A stretch of 64,000 bases of DNA from Sinimarinibacterium flocculans (GTDB lineage: Bacteria > Pseudomonadota > Gammaproteobacteria > Nevskiales > Nevskiaceae): contig NZ_QICN01000006.1 of assembly GCF_003201205.1 (NCBI RefSeq), positions 124,001-188,000 of the forward strand. Reading direction: 5' to 3'. Position numbers and translations under genes: made by a program. The first letter of the stretch is position 1, and each line of letters starts with the position of its first letter. Below, piece after piece: positions 24,457-34,243 of this stretch. The notes below the pieces were generated by a model. It was not told the DNA's origin. It did no database searches and saw nothing but the letters and a program-made list of their open reading frames with translations.

Positions 24457-27400
24457 ATGTCGATTCACGTCGCGCTGCACCACCAGACCCGCTACCGGTA
24501 CGACCGGCGGGTGGGGCTGTCGCCGCAGATCATCCGCCTGCGACCGGCGCCGCATACGCGCACCAACGTGCGCAGCTATGCGCTGAAGATCGAGCCCGAT
24601 CCGCATTTCATCAACTGGCAGCAGGACCCCTTCGGCAACTGGCAGGCGCGGGTCGTGTTCCCGGACAAGGTGACGGACTTCGTCGTCACCGTGGACCTGG
24701 TCGCCGATCTCGTGGTGATCAATCCCTTCGACTTCTTCGTCGAGGAGGACGCACGCGAGCTGCCGTTCACCTACGCGCCGGAACTGAAGACCGATCTCGA
24801 ACCCTATCTGCGCGTCGATGCGCCCGGCCCGCAGCTGCAGGCCTACCTCGACGGCGTGCAGATGGAGGGTTGCGCGACGGTCGACTTCCTCGTCGAGCTC
24901 AACCGCCGGCTGCAGCAGGACATCGGCTACCTGATCCGCATGGAGCCGGGTGTGCAGACGCCGGAGCAGACGCTGTCGCTGCGTTCCGGCTCGTGCCGCG
25001 ACTCGTCGTGGCTGCTGGTGCAGATGCTGCGCCACCTGGGCTTTGCCGCGCGCTTCGTCTCGGGCTACCTGCTGCAGCTCAAGCCCGACGTGAAGCCGCT
25101 CGAAGGCCCCGTGGGCGCGGCCGAGGACTTCACCGACCTGCACGCCTGGGCGGAGGTGTTCGTGCCCGGCGCCGGCTGGATCGGTCTCGACCCGACCTCG
25201 GGTCTGTTCGCCGCCGAGGGTCATATCCCGCTCGCGGCGACGCCGGAGCCGTCGACGGCGGCACCGATCACCGGTGGCGTCGAGCCCTGCGAAGTCGAGT
25301 TCGGCCACGAGATGCGCATCGCGCGCGTGTTCGAGTCGCCGCGCGTGACCCGTCCGTACAGCGACGATCAGTGGCACCGGATCGACGCCCTCGGTCAGTC
25401 CGTCGATGCACGGCTGAACGAGGACGACGTGCGCCTGACGATGGGCGGCGAGCCGACCTTCGTCGCCGCCGACGATCCGCAGGGCGCCGAATGGAACACC
25501 GCCGCGGTCGGTCCGAGCAAGGCGCAGCGCGCGCTCGACCTGGCCCTGCGCCTGCGCGCCCACCATGCGCCGCAAGGTCTGCTCACCTGGGGGCAGGGCA
25601 AGTGGTATCCGGGCGAGTCGCTGCCGCGCTGGGTCTACACGCTGTACTGGCGGCGCGACGGCGAGCCGATGTGGCGCCTGCCGGTGCGCACACCGGACCC
25701 GGCGAAGCCGGTGAGCCTGCTGCAGGCCAACCAGTTCATGCTCGGACTGGCCGAGCGGCTCGACGTCGATCCGCGCAACGTCTGCGAAGCCTATGAGGAC
25801 GCGCTGCACTACCTGGTGCGCGAGCGCCGGCTGCCGGTGAACATCGATCCCAAGGACAACCGCCTGTCCGATCCCGAAGAGCGCGCGCGCATGATCGGCG
25901 TGTTCGAGCGCGGCCTCGGCAACGCTCGCGGCTACGTGCTGCCGGTGCAGCGCTGGCAGGCGGCGGCGCGCTGGATGAGCGAGCGCTGGCTGTTGCGCAG
26001 CGGCCGCCTGTTCCTGGTGCCGGGCGACTCGCCGATCGGGCTGCGCCTGCCGCTGGAGTCGCTGCCGCCGGTGCCGCCCGGCAGCGTGCCGGCGAGCTGG
26101 CCGGCCGATCCATGGGCGCTGCCGCAGACGCTGCCGTCCCCCGACCCGCGGCGCCAGCCGTTCCTGCAGATGCGCGGCGACGCACCGGCCGCGCGCACGC
26201 GCGAGCAGCAGGCGGCGCGCGAACCGTCGCCGCCGCCGCCGCGCGGGCGCTACGTCAACGGCGTACACGTGCGCACGGCGCTCGCGGTCGAGCCGCGCGA
26301 AGGCTGGATCAACGTCTTCCTGCCGCCGCTGTCGCGCACCGAGGACTTCATCGACATGGTCGCGGCGATCGAGGACGTGGCCGCCGAGACGCAGCTGCCG
26401 GTCCGGATCGAGGGTTATGCGCCGCCGGCGGATGCCCGGCTGGAAACGCTGAAGCTGACGCCCGACCCCGGCGTCATCGAGGTCAACGTGCAGCCGGCGC
26501 GTTCCTGGGACGAGCTGCGCGACAACACCCTGTCGCTGTACGAAGCGGCGCACCAGTCGCGCCTGACCGCGGAGAAGTTCCTGATCGACGGGCGCGCGGT
26601 CGGCACCGGCGGCGGCAACCACGTCGTCGTCGGCGGCGCGCGGCCGGCCGATTCGCCGTTCCTGCGCCGGCCCGATGTGCTCGCCAGCCTGCTGCGCTAC
26701 TGGCAGAACCATCCGTCGCTGTCCTACCTGTTCTCGGGGCTGTTCATCGGGCCCACCTCGCAGCATCCGCGCGTCGACGAGGCGCGCGACTCGCAGCTCT
26801 ACGAGCTGGAGATCGCGCTTGCGCAGTTGCCGAAGAAGGGCATGGACGTCCCGCCGTGGATCGTCGACCGCACGCTGCGCAATCTGCTGGTCGATCTGAC
26901 CGGCAACACGCACCGCGCCGAATTCTGCATCGACAAGCTGTACTCGCCCGACGGGCCGACCGGCCGTCTCGGTCTGGTCGAGCTGCGCGGTTTCGAGATG
27001 CCTCCGCACGCGCGCATGAGCCTCGCGCAGCAGTTGCTGGTGCGGGCATTGATCGCGTGGTTCTGGCGCGAGCCGTACGAACGTCCGCTGGTGCGCTGGG
27101 GCACGGCCTTGCACGACCGCTGGATGCTGCCGCATGACAACTGGCGCGACCTGGGCGAGGTCGTCGACGACCTGTGCCGTGCCGGGTTCGCGTTCGAGCG
27201 CGACTGGTTCGCGCCGCATTTCGAGTTCCGCTTCCCCTGCCACGGCGTGCTGCGCTACCAGGACATCGAACTGGAGCTGCGGCATGCGCTGGAGCCGTGG
27301 CCGGTGCTCGGCGAGGAGCCGGGTGCCGGCGGCACGACGCGCTATGTCGACTCGTCGGTGGAGCGGCTGCAGGTCAGGGTCGGCGGACTGTCACCCGGCC

Positions 27401-27774
27401 GCTTCGCGGTGACCTGCGGCGGCCGTCCGCTGCCGCTGCGTCCGACCGGGATACACGGCGAATACGTCGCCGGCCTGCGCTATCGCGCGTGGCAGCCGGC
27501 GTCGTGCCTGCATCCGACGATCGGCGTGCACACGCCGCTGATCTTCGACCTGTACGACACCTGGAGCGGGCGTGCGGTCGCGGGCTGCACCTACCACGTC
27601 GCCCATCCGGCGGGCCGCAACTACGACAGCTATCCGGTCAATGCCTTCGAGGCCGAGGCGCGGCGCATCGCGCGCTTCGAGCCGATCGGCCATACGCCCG
27701 GTCCGTATCCGCTGCGTGCGGAGACACCGAATCCGGACTACCCGTGCACGCTGGACCTGCGCTGGTCCGCGTAG
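24457..27774 (+). CDS. transglutaminase-like protease fused to DUF2126 (circularly permuted amidoligase-type domain)
   Basis: 1105 residues. Residues 1-290 contain a bacterial transglutaminase N-domain and a cysteine-protease core with Cys180 (SGSCRDSSW), His229 (LHAWAE) and Asp245 (LDPTSG), a complete triad. Residues about 310-1100 are the large DUF2126 module ([33 protein letters not shown]), known to travel with transglutaminases and ATP-grasp/alpha-E proteins. The whole would act in making or cutting peptide-like amide bonds. The ATG has AAGG upstream. Alpha-E, ATP-grasp and Anbu genes lie 5-11 kb away in the same window, which supports a shared system. Confidence 0.9.
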   Translation: MSIHVALHHQTRYRYDRRVGLSPQIIRLRPAPHTRTNVRSYALKIEPDPHFINWQQDPFGNWQARVVFPDKVTDFVVTVDLVADLVVINPFDFFVEEDARELPFTYAPELKTDLEPYLRVDAPGPQLQAYLDGVQMEGCATVDFLVELNRRLQQDIGYLIRMEPGVQTPEQTLSLRSGSCRDSSWLLVQMLRHLGFAARFVSGYLLQLKPDVKPLEGPVGAAEDFTDLHAWAEVFVPGAGWIGLDPTSGLFAAEGHIPLAATPEPSTAAPITGGVEPCEVEFGHEMRIARVFESPRVTRPYSDDQWHRIDALGQSVDARLNEDDVRLTMGGEPTFVAADDPQGAEWNTAAVGPSKAQRALDLALRLRAHHAPQGLLTWGQGKWYPGESLPRWVYTLYWRRDGEPMWRLPVRTPDPAKPVSLLQANQFMLGLAERLDVDPRNVCEAYEDALHYLVRERRLPVNIDPKDNRLSDPEERARMIGVFERGLGNARGYVLPVQRWQAAARWMSERWLLRSGRLFLVPGDSPIGLRLPLESLPPVPPGSVPASWPADPWALPQTLPSPDPRRQPFLQMRGDAPAARTREQQAAREPSPPPPRGRYVNGVHVRTALAVEPREGWINVFLPPLSRTEDFIDMVAAIEDVAAETQLPVRIEGYAPPADARLETLKLTPDPGVIEVNVQPARSWDELRDNTLSLYEAAHQSRLTAEKFLIDGRAVGTGGGNHVVVGGARPADSPFLRRPDVLASLLRYWQNHPSLSYLFSGLFIGPTSQHPRVDEARDSQLYELEIALAQLPKKGMDVPPWIVDRTLRNLLVDLTGNTHRAEFCIDKLYSPDGPTGRLGLVELRGFEMPPHARMSLAQQLLVRALIAWFWREPYERPLVRWGTALHDRWMLPHDNWRDLGEVVDDLCRAGFAFERDWFAPHFEFRFPCHGVLRYQDIELELRHALEPWPVLGEEPGAGGTTRYVDSSVERLQVRVGGLSPGRFAVTCGGRPLPLRPTGIHGEYVAGLRYRAWQPASCLHPTIGVHTPLIFDLYDTWSGRAVAGCTYHVAHPAGRNYDSYPVNAFEAEARRIARFEPIGHTPGPYPLRAETPNPDYPCTLDLRWSA

Positions 27775-27786
27775 GCGCCTGCCGGC

Positions 27787-29769
27787 TCAGCCGACCGCCT
27801 GCAGGAAGTGCAGGTGGCGCTGGTAGTGATCGAGGACGTCGCCGATCACGTCCTCACGGCGCCAGTCCATGATGTCGTAGTCCTGACCGCCTTCGCGCAG
27901 GTGCACCTCGGCGCGGTAGTACTTCATCTGCGCCTGCCGGTCGCTGCGCGTGTCGCGCAGGATGAAGGCCGGCGGCTCGTAGGCGCGCGGTCGCACCGAG
28001 TAGAAGAAGTCGATGGCTGCGCCGTGACCGACCTCGACCCAGACGCGGCCGTCGTCGCCGTTGCCGACGCGGGCATCGAGCTGCTTGCTGCGCAGCTCGG
28101 CGGCCACGTCCTCCAGCGCCGGTCGCACCGTCTGTTCGAGGTAGGCGAGCACCTCGCTTCGCGAAGGCTGGTGCACGATGCCGCTGAGGCGCTTCTGCCA
28201 GCTCAGTGTCTGCGGGCTGCGGGCGCCGATGCGGATGTCGCGCAGGCTCAGACGCTTGTAGCCCTCGATGCGCAGGGCACGCAGCAGTCCCCAGCACATG
28301 ACGATCATGACCAGGGCGAACGGCAGGGCGCTGGCGATCGTCGCGGTCTGCAGGGCGTTGAGGCCGCCGGCGACGAGCAGGGTCGCGGCGACGATGCCTT
28401 CGATCACGGCCCAGAAGATGCGCTGCCACAGCGGCGATTCCTCCTGGCCGCCCGAGGTCAGCATGTCGACCACCAGCGAACCGGAGTCCGACGACGTGAC
28501 GAAGAAGGTGACGACGAGCAGCGTCGCGATCAGCGAGGCGATGCCGGACAAGGGCAGGTACTCGAAGAACTTGAACAGCGCCACTGACGTGTCGGCGGCC
28601 ACGGCCTCGGGAAGTTCGCCGATGCCGCGCATCATGACCATGTGGATCGCCGTATCGCCGAAGAAGGTCATCCACATGAAGGTGAAGCCGACCGGCACCA
28701 GCAGCACGCCGACGACGAACTCGCGGATCGTGCGGCCGCGCGACACGCGTGCGATGAACATGCCGACGAACGGCGACCAGGCGATCCACCAACCCCAGTA
28801 GAACAGGGTCCAGCCGCCGATCCAGCCGCTGGGTTCGTAGGCGTAGAGGTTGAAGGTCATCTCGAACAGGTTCGACAGGTACATGCCGGTGTTCTGCACG
28901 AGGGTTTGCAGCAGGAACACCGTCGGCCCGGCCACGAGCACGAAGGCCAGCAGCAGCACCGCGAGCACCATGTTGAGCTCGGAGATGCGGCGGATGCCGC
29001 TGTCGAGCCCGAGGCCCACCGACAGCGTCGCCACCGCAGTGATGCCGGCGATGAGGGCGATCTGCACGCCGGTGGAAACCGGCACCTCGAACAGGTAGTG
29101 CAGGCCGCTGTTGACCTGGATCACGCCGAAGCCCAGCGACGTGGCGACGCCGAAAATCGTGCCTAGCACCGCGAAGGTGTCGGCGGCATGTCCGATCGGC
29201 CCGTGGATGCGCTCGCCGATCAGCGGATAGAAGGCCGAGCGGATCGTCAGCGGCAGCCCGTGGCGGAAGGCGAAGAAGGCCAGCGACAGGGCCACCACCG
29301 CGTAGATCGCCCAGGCGTGCATGCCCCAGTGGAACATCGTGATGCGCATCGCCTGGCGCGCCGCCTCCACCGTCTGCGCGTCGCCGGCCGGCGGATCGGC
29401 GTAGTGCATGATCGGTTCGGCGACGCCGAAGAACATCAGGCCGATGCCCATGCCGGCCGAGAACAGCATCGCGAACCACGAGGTGTAGCTGTAATCCGGT
29501 TCGCTGTGGTCCGGTCCGAGCTTGATGCGGCCGTAGCCCGAGGCCGCGAGCAGCACGACGAATACCAGGAAACCGGCGACGGCCAGCACGTAGAACCAGC
29601 CGGCGGTGTCGACGACCCAGTTCTGCACCGCGCCGAACACGCGGTCGGCGGACTCGGGTGCCGAGGCGGCGTAGGCGACGAAAGCCAGCGTCAGGATCGC
29701 CGAGGCGAGGAACACCGGCGGATTGATGCGGATCCAGCTGCGCGCGGGGGCGGCGTTGCGCTCGCTCAT
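27787..29769 (-). CDS. betT: BCCT-family choline/betaine transporter (BetT-like)
   Basis: 660 residues with the twelve-segment BCCT core and a long C-terminal cytosolic domain, as in BetT. Family motifs are visible: YTSWFAMLFSAGMGIGLMFFG near residue 95, and WTLFYWGWWIAWSPFVGMFIARVSRG around 330-355, the tryptophan-rich segment of the substrate path. The C-terminal region (from about 505) is the domain that tunes osmotic activation in BetT. It would import choline or glycine betaine with sodium or protons. The gene follows the porin gene by 14 bases, probably one transcript. Confidence 0.88.
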   Translation of the reverse strand: MSERNAAPARSWIRINPPVFLASAILTLAFVAYAASAPESADRVFGAVQNWVVDTAGWFYVLAVAGFLVFVVLLAASGYGRIKLGPDHSEPDYSYTSWFAMLFSAGMGIGLMFFGVAEPIMHYADPPAGDAQTVEAARQAMRITMFHWGMHAWAIYAVVALSLAFFAFRHGLPLTIRSAFYPLIGERIHGPIGHAADTFAVLGTIFGVATSLGFGVIQVNSGLHYLFEVPVSTGVQIALIAGITAVATLSVGLGLDSGIRRISELNMVLAVLLLAFVLVAGPTVFLLQTLVQNTGMYLSNLFEMTFNLYAYEPSGWIGGWTLFYWGWWIAWSPFVGMFIARVSRGRTIREFVVGVLLVPVGFTFMWMTFFGDTAIHMVMMRGIGELPEAVAADTSVALFKFFEYLPLSGIASLIATLLVVTFFVTSSDSGSLVVDMLTSGGQEESPLWQRIFWAVIEGIVAATLLVAGGLNALQTATIASALPFALVMIVMCWGLLRALRIEGYKRLSLRDIRIGARSPQTLSWQKRLSGIVHQPSRSEVLAYLEQTVRPALEDVAAELRSKQLDARVGNGDDGRVWVEVGHGAAIDFFYSVRPRAYEPPAFILRDTRSDRQAQMKYYRAEVHLREGGQDYDIMDWRREDVIGDVLDHYQRHLHFLQAVG

Positions 29770-29783
29770 GGTCGGTGGCGTCC

Positions 29784-30890
29784 CTAGAAGTACAGGCCGA
29801 GATTGACGTTCAGGCGCGAGCGCCAGCGGTCGCCGCCCGGCTCGCGGATGCCGACGCCGGGACCGCCGACGAACCACATGTTGTGTCCGGCGATCCAGTC
29901 GACGTAGGTGAACATCGGCCCCTTGGCGAAGCTGCAGCCGCTGACGTTCTGCCAGGAGTCGCGCAGGCCGGGGCCGTCGACCTGTGTCGTGCTCAGGTCG
30001 TTGTAGCAGGTGATGGCGTCCAGCCAGCCGGTGCGCGGCAGCGCGTAGGCGAGGTTGGCGGTCAGCACATCGGCTTCGGCGGCGATCTCGAACGGGAACA
30101 TGAAGGCCGACAGCGCGATGCGGTCGCCGTCGACGCCGTAGTCGTAGTGCGCCCACTGCAGTTGCAGCGACCAGTCGCCGCGGACCAGTTCCGCATGCAC
30201 GGCTGTGCCCCAATGCACATCGTCGCCGCCGGTGGCGCGGTTCTCGATGCGGCCGACGAAGGCCGATCCGCCGGCCTCGCCACGCCAGCCGTCGCCGTCG
30301 AGATCGCGGGCGTAACGCAGATGCACGCGCTCGGCTTCGCGGTACGGCAGGGCGTCGGTGGTCGCCACGTCGAAGGAATAGCGGTCGAATTCGCCGCCGT
30401 TGCGGTACTCGTCGCCGGCGAACAGCGCCAGATGCCAGCGCCGGTCATCGCGCGCGTCGCGCCAGACCGCCCCGAGGTCGTAGTCGTCCTCGATGCCGAG
30501 GTAGTAGCCGGAACCGAACCAGAAGCCGTGAGAGGCATACGGCAGCAGCCCGAACGGCACCTGCACGACGCCGGCGCGCAGGTCGCGCGCCTCGTCGACG
30601 CGCCAGCCGAGCCAGGCGTGGTGGATCGCGTCGAAGTCCTCGTACCAGCGGTACTGCAGCGAGAAGAACAGCGCACCCTGCTCGCCGCTGGCGTCGACCC
30701 GCAACAGCTCCAGATCGAAGGCGCCGTCGCCCTTGTCAGGGCCGTAGTCGAGCCAGCCGTAGTTGAAGCGGGCGGCGCCGCCGAGCCGCCAGTCCTGCTC
30801 GTTGTCGTCGCCGGCGGCCGATGGCTGCGGCAGCATCGTCCACAACAGCAGGCCGGCGACGACGCTCCGGTTTCGCGCTGCGCTTGGCAT
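29784..30890 (-). CDS. outer-membrane beta-barrel porin-like protein
   Basis: 368 residues. A signal peptide ends at PQPSAAGD, followed by alternating amphipathic strands (WRLGGAARFNYGWLDYG, ALFFSLQYRWYEDFD, LRAGVVQVPFGLLPYASHGF) and a terminal Phe in VNLGLYF, the outer-membrane assembly signal. It resembles phosphate-selective/OprO-type porins in the early strands. It is first in a two-gene unit with betT, so it may admit the same osmolyte. A strong TATAAT lies 39 bases upstream. Confidence 0.8.
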   Translation of the reverse strand: MPSAARNRSVVAGLLLWTMLPQPSAAGDDNEQDWRLGGAARFNYGWLDYGPDKGDGAFDLELLRVDASGEQGALFFSLQYRWYEDFDAIHHAWLGWRVDEARDLRAGVVQVPFGLLPYASHGFWFGSGYYLGIEDDYDLGAVWRDARDDRRWHLALFAGDEYRNGGEFDRYSFDVATTDALPYREAERVHLRYARDLDGDGWRGEAGGSAFVGRIENRATGGDDVHWGTAVHAELVRGDWSLQLQWAHYDYGVDGDRIALSAFMFPFEIAAEADVLTANLAYALPRTGWLDAITCYNDLSTTQVDGPGLRDSWQNVSGCSFAKGPMFTYVDWIAGHNMWFVGGPGVGIREPGGDRWRSRLNVNLGLYF

Positions 30891-30928
30891 CTTGCGGTGC
30901 CCCCGCTGGTCGATCGAATGAGCGGCCC

Positions 30929-30960
30929 ATTATACGGATCGGGTTTTGCAGCTCTGTCAA
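30929..30960 (-). promoter_or_regulatory. promoter of the porin-betT operon
   Basis: On the minus strand a perfect TTGACA (30955-30960) and a perfect TATAAT (30929-30934) are separated by 20 bases, 38 bases before the porin ATG. Both hexamers match consensus but the spacer is longer than the usual 17, which often means an activator is needed. Confidence 0.55.
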
Positions 30961-30964
30961 TGAC

Positions 30965-31693
30965 TTACGGCTCGTTGCGCCATTTTTGTGCGCGGAGGTC
31001 GAAGCGCACCCCGACGGGATCCTGTACCGCGACGAGGCCGCCGAGAATCGACAACGGCGTGATGCCGAGGTCGGTCTGCCGCAGCACCAGTTCACCGCGC
31101 GCGCGCAGGCCCTCGTCGTCGCGGTCGACCTGCAGCAGCACGTCGTCCTCGTGGCGCCGGCCGCGCCAGTCGACGGCGATGCGCGCCACCAGCACCGGCC
31201 AGTCGCCTTCCACGCGCAGCGCGTGAAGATGCAGCGCGGGGGCGTTCGCGGCGTCGAGCACGCGCTCGCCGAGCATGTTGCGACGGGTGCCGGCGATGTC
31301 CGATTCGGATCGCGGACCGGCGAAGCTGCCGCCGGTAGCTTCGCGAAGCGCGGGGTCGTCGATGGTCAGCGCATCGAAGGCGAAGCGCAGGTCGAAATGC
31401 GCCGACGTCGCGGCCTCGCCGTCGAGACTCACGTAGCCGTCGAAGTCCGGCGCCGACAGCACATGGTTGTGGCCGAGCGGCGCCGCGCGCCCGCCGCGAA
31501 ACACGTAGATACGGACGTCAGACGCGGCCGGATCGACGCGATAGACGGTATGCCCCTGCGCCCGTCGCCGGGCGTAGAGCGCTTCGAGGTCGGGCGTCGC
31601 AACGGTCTGTGCGGGCGCCGCAACGCGCGGCGCCGGGCTCTGGCAGGCGGCGAGCAGCGCGACCAGCCCGGTGAGCAGGGCCGCGCGGCGCAT
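30965..31693 (-). CDS. YceI-like lipoprotein
   Basis: 242 residues with a lipobox LVALLAAC (Cys17). The rest reads as the YceI lipocalin-like barrel: TVYRVDPAASDVRIYVFRGG, then LGHNHVLSAPDFDGYVSLD, a typical YceI segment in which the GHNHV histidine pair is conserved. YceI proteins bind isoprenoid or quinone-like lipids in the envelope. The ATG overlaps the stop of the upstream DsbA-like gene (TGATG). Ligand and role here are not known. Confidence 0.8.
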   Translation of the reverse strand: MRRAALLTGLVALLAACQSPAPRVAAPAQTVATPDLEALYARRRAQGHTVYRVDPAASDVRIYVFRGGRAAPLGHNHVLSAPDFDGYVSLDGEAATSAHFDLRFAFDALTIDDPALREATGGSFAGPRSESDIAGTRRNMLGERVLDAANAPALHLHALRVEGDWPVLVARIAVDWRGRRHEDDVLLQVDRDDEGLRARGELVLRQTDLGITPLSILGGLVAVQDPVGVRFDLRAQKWRNEP

Positions 31694-32292
31694 CAGGCGG
31701 CGAGTCGCCCGCTGAGCACTTCCTCCATCAGCTCGAAGCGGTCGTTGCCCCAGAACATGGTCTTGCCGACGAAGAAGGTCGGTGCGCCGAATACGCCGCG
31801 CTCGACGGCCTCGGCGGTATTGGCCTTGAGGCGGTCCTTGGCAGCCGGGGTCTGCGCCTGCGCGAGCAGGGCCTCGCCGTCCCAGCCGAGCGTGGCCGCG
31901 ACGGCCTTGAGCACGTCCGGCTGGCCGATGTCGCGGTCTTCGGTCCAGTACGCCTGCATGACCGCCAGCGCCCAGCGGCCGATGTCGGCGTCCGCCAGCG
32001 TGCAGGCGACGCGCAGCGAGCCCAGGCTCGCCACCGGGAAGACCGACGGAAAGCGGAAGGGCACGCCGTAGTGCTGCGCCCACAGGCGCAGGTCCTGGAA
32101 CAGGTACTTGCCCTTGGCCGGGATCGTCGCCGGCGCGCGGTTGCCGGTGGCTTCGAAGGCCTTGCCGAGCAGGAACGGCTTCCAGACCACGCTGGCGCCG
32201 TAGCGCGCGGCGAGCGCCTCGATCTGGGTCGCAGCAAGGTAGGTGTAGGGGCTGGCCGAGTCCCAGTAGAACTCGATCTGCGCGGCGGTCAT
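31693..32292 (-). CDS. DsbA-family 2-hydroxychromene-2-carboxylate isomerase-like protein
   Basis: 199 residues with the kappa-class GST/DsbA fold. IEFYWDSASPYTYLA at the N-terminus gives the active-site Ser in S-x-x-S-P-Y, as in NahD-type isomerases, replacing the CxxC of DsbA. GVFGAPTFFVGKTMFWGNDR is the conserved C-terminal signature. In naphthalene degradation such enzymes isomerise the ring-opened intermediate using glutathione; no aromatic-degradation genes are nearby, so the real substrate is open. It is translationally coupled to the YceI gene. Confidence 0.85.
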   Translation of the reverse strand: MTAAQIEFYWDSASPYTYLAATQIEALAARYGASVVWKPFLLGKAFEATGNRAPATIPAKGKYLFQDLRLWAQHYGVPFRFPSVFPVASLGSLRVACTLADADIGRWALAVMQAYWTEDRDIGQPDVLKAVAATLGWDGEALLAQAQTPAAKDRLKANTAEAVERGVFGAPTFFVGKTMFWGNDRFELMEEVLSGRLAA

Positions 32293-32380
32293 CGGCGGTC
32301 TCGCAGGTCAGGGGCGGGACCGAGTCTTGCACGGGGGTTTTCGGCGGCACAAGTTGTGCGAGAGGGCCTGCGATGGCGCG

Positions 32381-32409
32381 ATGACGTGCGCGGTCGCTGC
32401 GCCTACACT
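32381..32409 (+). promoter_or_regulatory. weak candidate promoter for the Anbu gene
   Basis: ATGACG (32381-32386) and TACACT (32404-32409), 17 bases apart, each match consensus at four of six positions, 57 bases before the start of the Anbu gene. Low confidence. Confidence 0.28.
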
Positions 32410-32465
32410 ACGCCGCCGCGCCGGTACCCGCCGCCGCCCGAACCCCTGCCGGAACGCTGCACCGC

Positions 32466-33245
32466 ATGACGTACTGCGTCGCCATCAAGGTCAACGAGGG
32501 ACTGGTCTTCGCCGCCGATACCCGCACGAGCGCGGGCGTCGATGACGTGCGCACCTACAACAAGCTGCATGTCTTCGAGTTCGCCGGCGAACGCGTGTTC
32601 ACGGTGCTGTCGGCCGGCAACCTGGCGACGACCCAGGCCGTGCTCGCGCACCTCAAGCGTGATCTCGACGATCCCGCCGCCGCCGTGAGCCTGCGCAACG
32701 TGCGCCACATGTTCGACGCGGCGGAGTACGTCGGCGCGGTGTCGGTCAAAGCGCAACGCGACACCGCCGCACACATGCAGCTTGGCAATACCGTCGATCT
32801 GCGCACCACCCTGATCCTGGGGGGGCAGATCCAGGGCGAGGAACCGGCGCTGTACCTGATCTACCCCGAGGGCAACTGCATTTCCAGCTCGCCGGAAACG
32901 CCGTACCTGCAGATCGGCGAGAGCAAGTACGGCAAGCCGATCCTCGACCGCGTCATCCGTCCGTCATTGCCGCTCGAGGACGCCGCACGCTGCGCCCTGG
33001 TGTCGCTGGATTCGACGATGAAGTCGAACATCTCGGTCGGACCGCCGATCGATCTGGCGATGCTGCCGCGCGATGCGCTGCGCATCACGCACACCCTGCG
33101 GCTCGACCTGGACACGCCGCTGCTGGCGCAGTTGCGAGAGGCCTGGGGGCAGGCCCTGATGTCGGCCTTCCGCAGCCTGCCGCGCTTCGACTGGGAGATG
33201 TCGGACGCGCAGGGCAGCCTGCTGCGGGATGAAGTCGACGACTGA
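32466..33245 (+). CDS. Anbu, ancestral proteasome-like Ntn hydrolase
   Basis: 259 residues beginning MTYCVAIKV. Removal of Met would leave Thr1 as nucleophile, with Asp17 (AADTRT) and Lys32 (YNKLHVF) in the positions used by proteasomal beta subunits and HslV. The length and C-terminal extension fit Anbu (bacterial proteasome homologue), which forms open helical rings rather than a closed barrel. Anbu genes normally sit in one operon with alpha-E, ATP-grasp and transglutaminase genes; here the alpha-E and ATP-grasp genes are adjacent but on the other strand, facing it. Confidence 0.9.
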   Translation: MTYCVAIKVNEGLVFAADTRTSAGVDDVRTYNKLHVFEFAGERVFTVLSAGNLATTQAVLAHLKRDLDDPAAAVSLRNVRHMFDAAEYVGAVSVKAQRDTAAHMQLGNTVDLRTTLILGGQIQGEEPALYLIYPEGNCISSSPETPYLQIGESKYGKPILDRVIRPSLPLEDAARCALVSLDSTMKSNISVGPPIDLAMLPRDALRITHTLRLDLDTPLLAQLREAWGQALMSAFRSLPRFDWEMSDAQGSLLRDEVDD

Positions 33246-33276
33246 CGGGGCCGACGACTGACAGGCGACTTGCGGC

Positions 33277-34212
33277 TCAGGCCTTGAAGTAACTCGCGGC
33301 AATCGCCTCGTGCAGTTTGCCGATGCCGACCTGCACCTCGTCGAGCCAGTCGTGCAGCCCGGACTCCACCAGCCTTTCGATGTTGGCGTCGCGCACGACC
33401 GCCCCGGTGCGCTCCAGTGCGCGTTCGGCAGCGCGGCTCGGCGGCAGCTTCGGCAGCGTCGCGCCGATCATGTTCAGGCAGAACATCACCGAGCGCGGAA
33501 ACTCGCGGTCCTGTAGCAGGTAGCGCAGCACCGCGGTGCCGCGCACGCGTGCCCGCTCGTGGCGGCGATACATGTGGTAGGCGGTCAGCGAGTTGAGCAC
33601 GCTCATCCACTGGATGTTCTGGAACGGGCGCAGTGCTTCGTCGGCGGCGCGCGGCTTGATCAGGCTCGACGTGCGCACATCGATGATGCGCGTGGTCATG
33701 TCGGCCTGCTCCAGATTGGTGCCGAGCCGCATGAACTGGAAGCCGACGTCGTGGCTCATGCTGGCGATAAGGATGCCGTAGGTCATCAGCGCCGCATCGA
33801 GCACGTGCTGCAGCAGGTCCTGACGCCGGCTGCGCGTCAACAGGCGCTCGCCGCCTTCCTGCAGGATGAGGTGCACGTTGTTGATGTGCTCCCAGGTCTC
33901 GTGCGGCATCGACTCGCGCACGGTGCGCAGGATCTCGCGCGCGCTGGCCAGCGACGAGGCGACCGAGCCCGGGTTGTCGGCGTCGAGCACGAGGAAGCGC
34001 ACGACGTCCGCCTCGGCATAGCCGGTCCCGTAACGCGCCCGGAACAGGTCGTCGACGCCCATGATCTCGACCAGCGCCGACCAGCCGACAGCGACGTTGC
34101 GCGGCAGGTCGAGCACCAGGTTCGAATGCACCACAATGGCGCGCGCGGTGTTCTCGGCACGCTGGATGTAGCGTCCGAACCAGTACAGGTCGTCGGCGAC
34201 ACGCGAAAGCAT
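33277..34212 (-). CDS. alpha-E domain protein
   Basis: 311 residues, almost entirely helical, with the alpha-E hallmark start MLSRVADDLYWFGRYIQRAENTAR trimmed here to its core LYWFGRYIQRAEN. The family has a conserved Glu and Arg set but no proven activity; it always accompanies circularly permuted ATP-grasp proteins. The gene follows the ATP-grasp gene by 31 bases on the same strand and probably forms a complex or pathway with it. Confidence 0.9.
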   Translation of the reverse strand: MLSRVADDLYWFGRYIQRAENTARAIVVHSNLVLDLPRNVAVGWSALVEIMGVDDLFRARYGTGYAEADVVRFLVLDADNPGSVASSLASAREILRTVRESMPHETWEHINNVHLILQEGGERLLTRSRRQDLLQHVLDAALMTYGILIASMSHDVGFQFMRLGTNLEQADMTTRIIDVRTSSLIKPRAADEALRPFQNIQWMSVLNSLTAYHMYRRHERARVRGTAVLRYLLQDREFPRSVMFCLNMIGATLPKLPPSRAAERALERTGAVVRDANIERLVESGLHDWLDEVQVGIGKLHEAIAASYFKA

Positions 34213-34243
34213 CAGCGACGCTCCAGGGAAGACGTGACCGGCG

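Noticed and set aside
31693-32292. Disulfide oxidoreductase function for the DsbA-like gene
   Set aside because: The CxxC is replaced by Ser in S-P-Y, there is no signal peptide, and the C-terminal block matches chromene-carboxylate isomerases.
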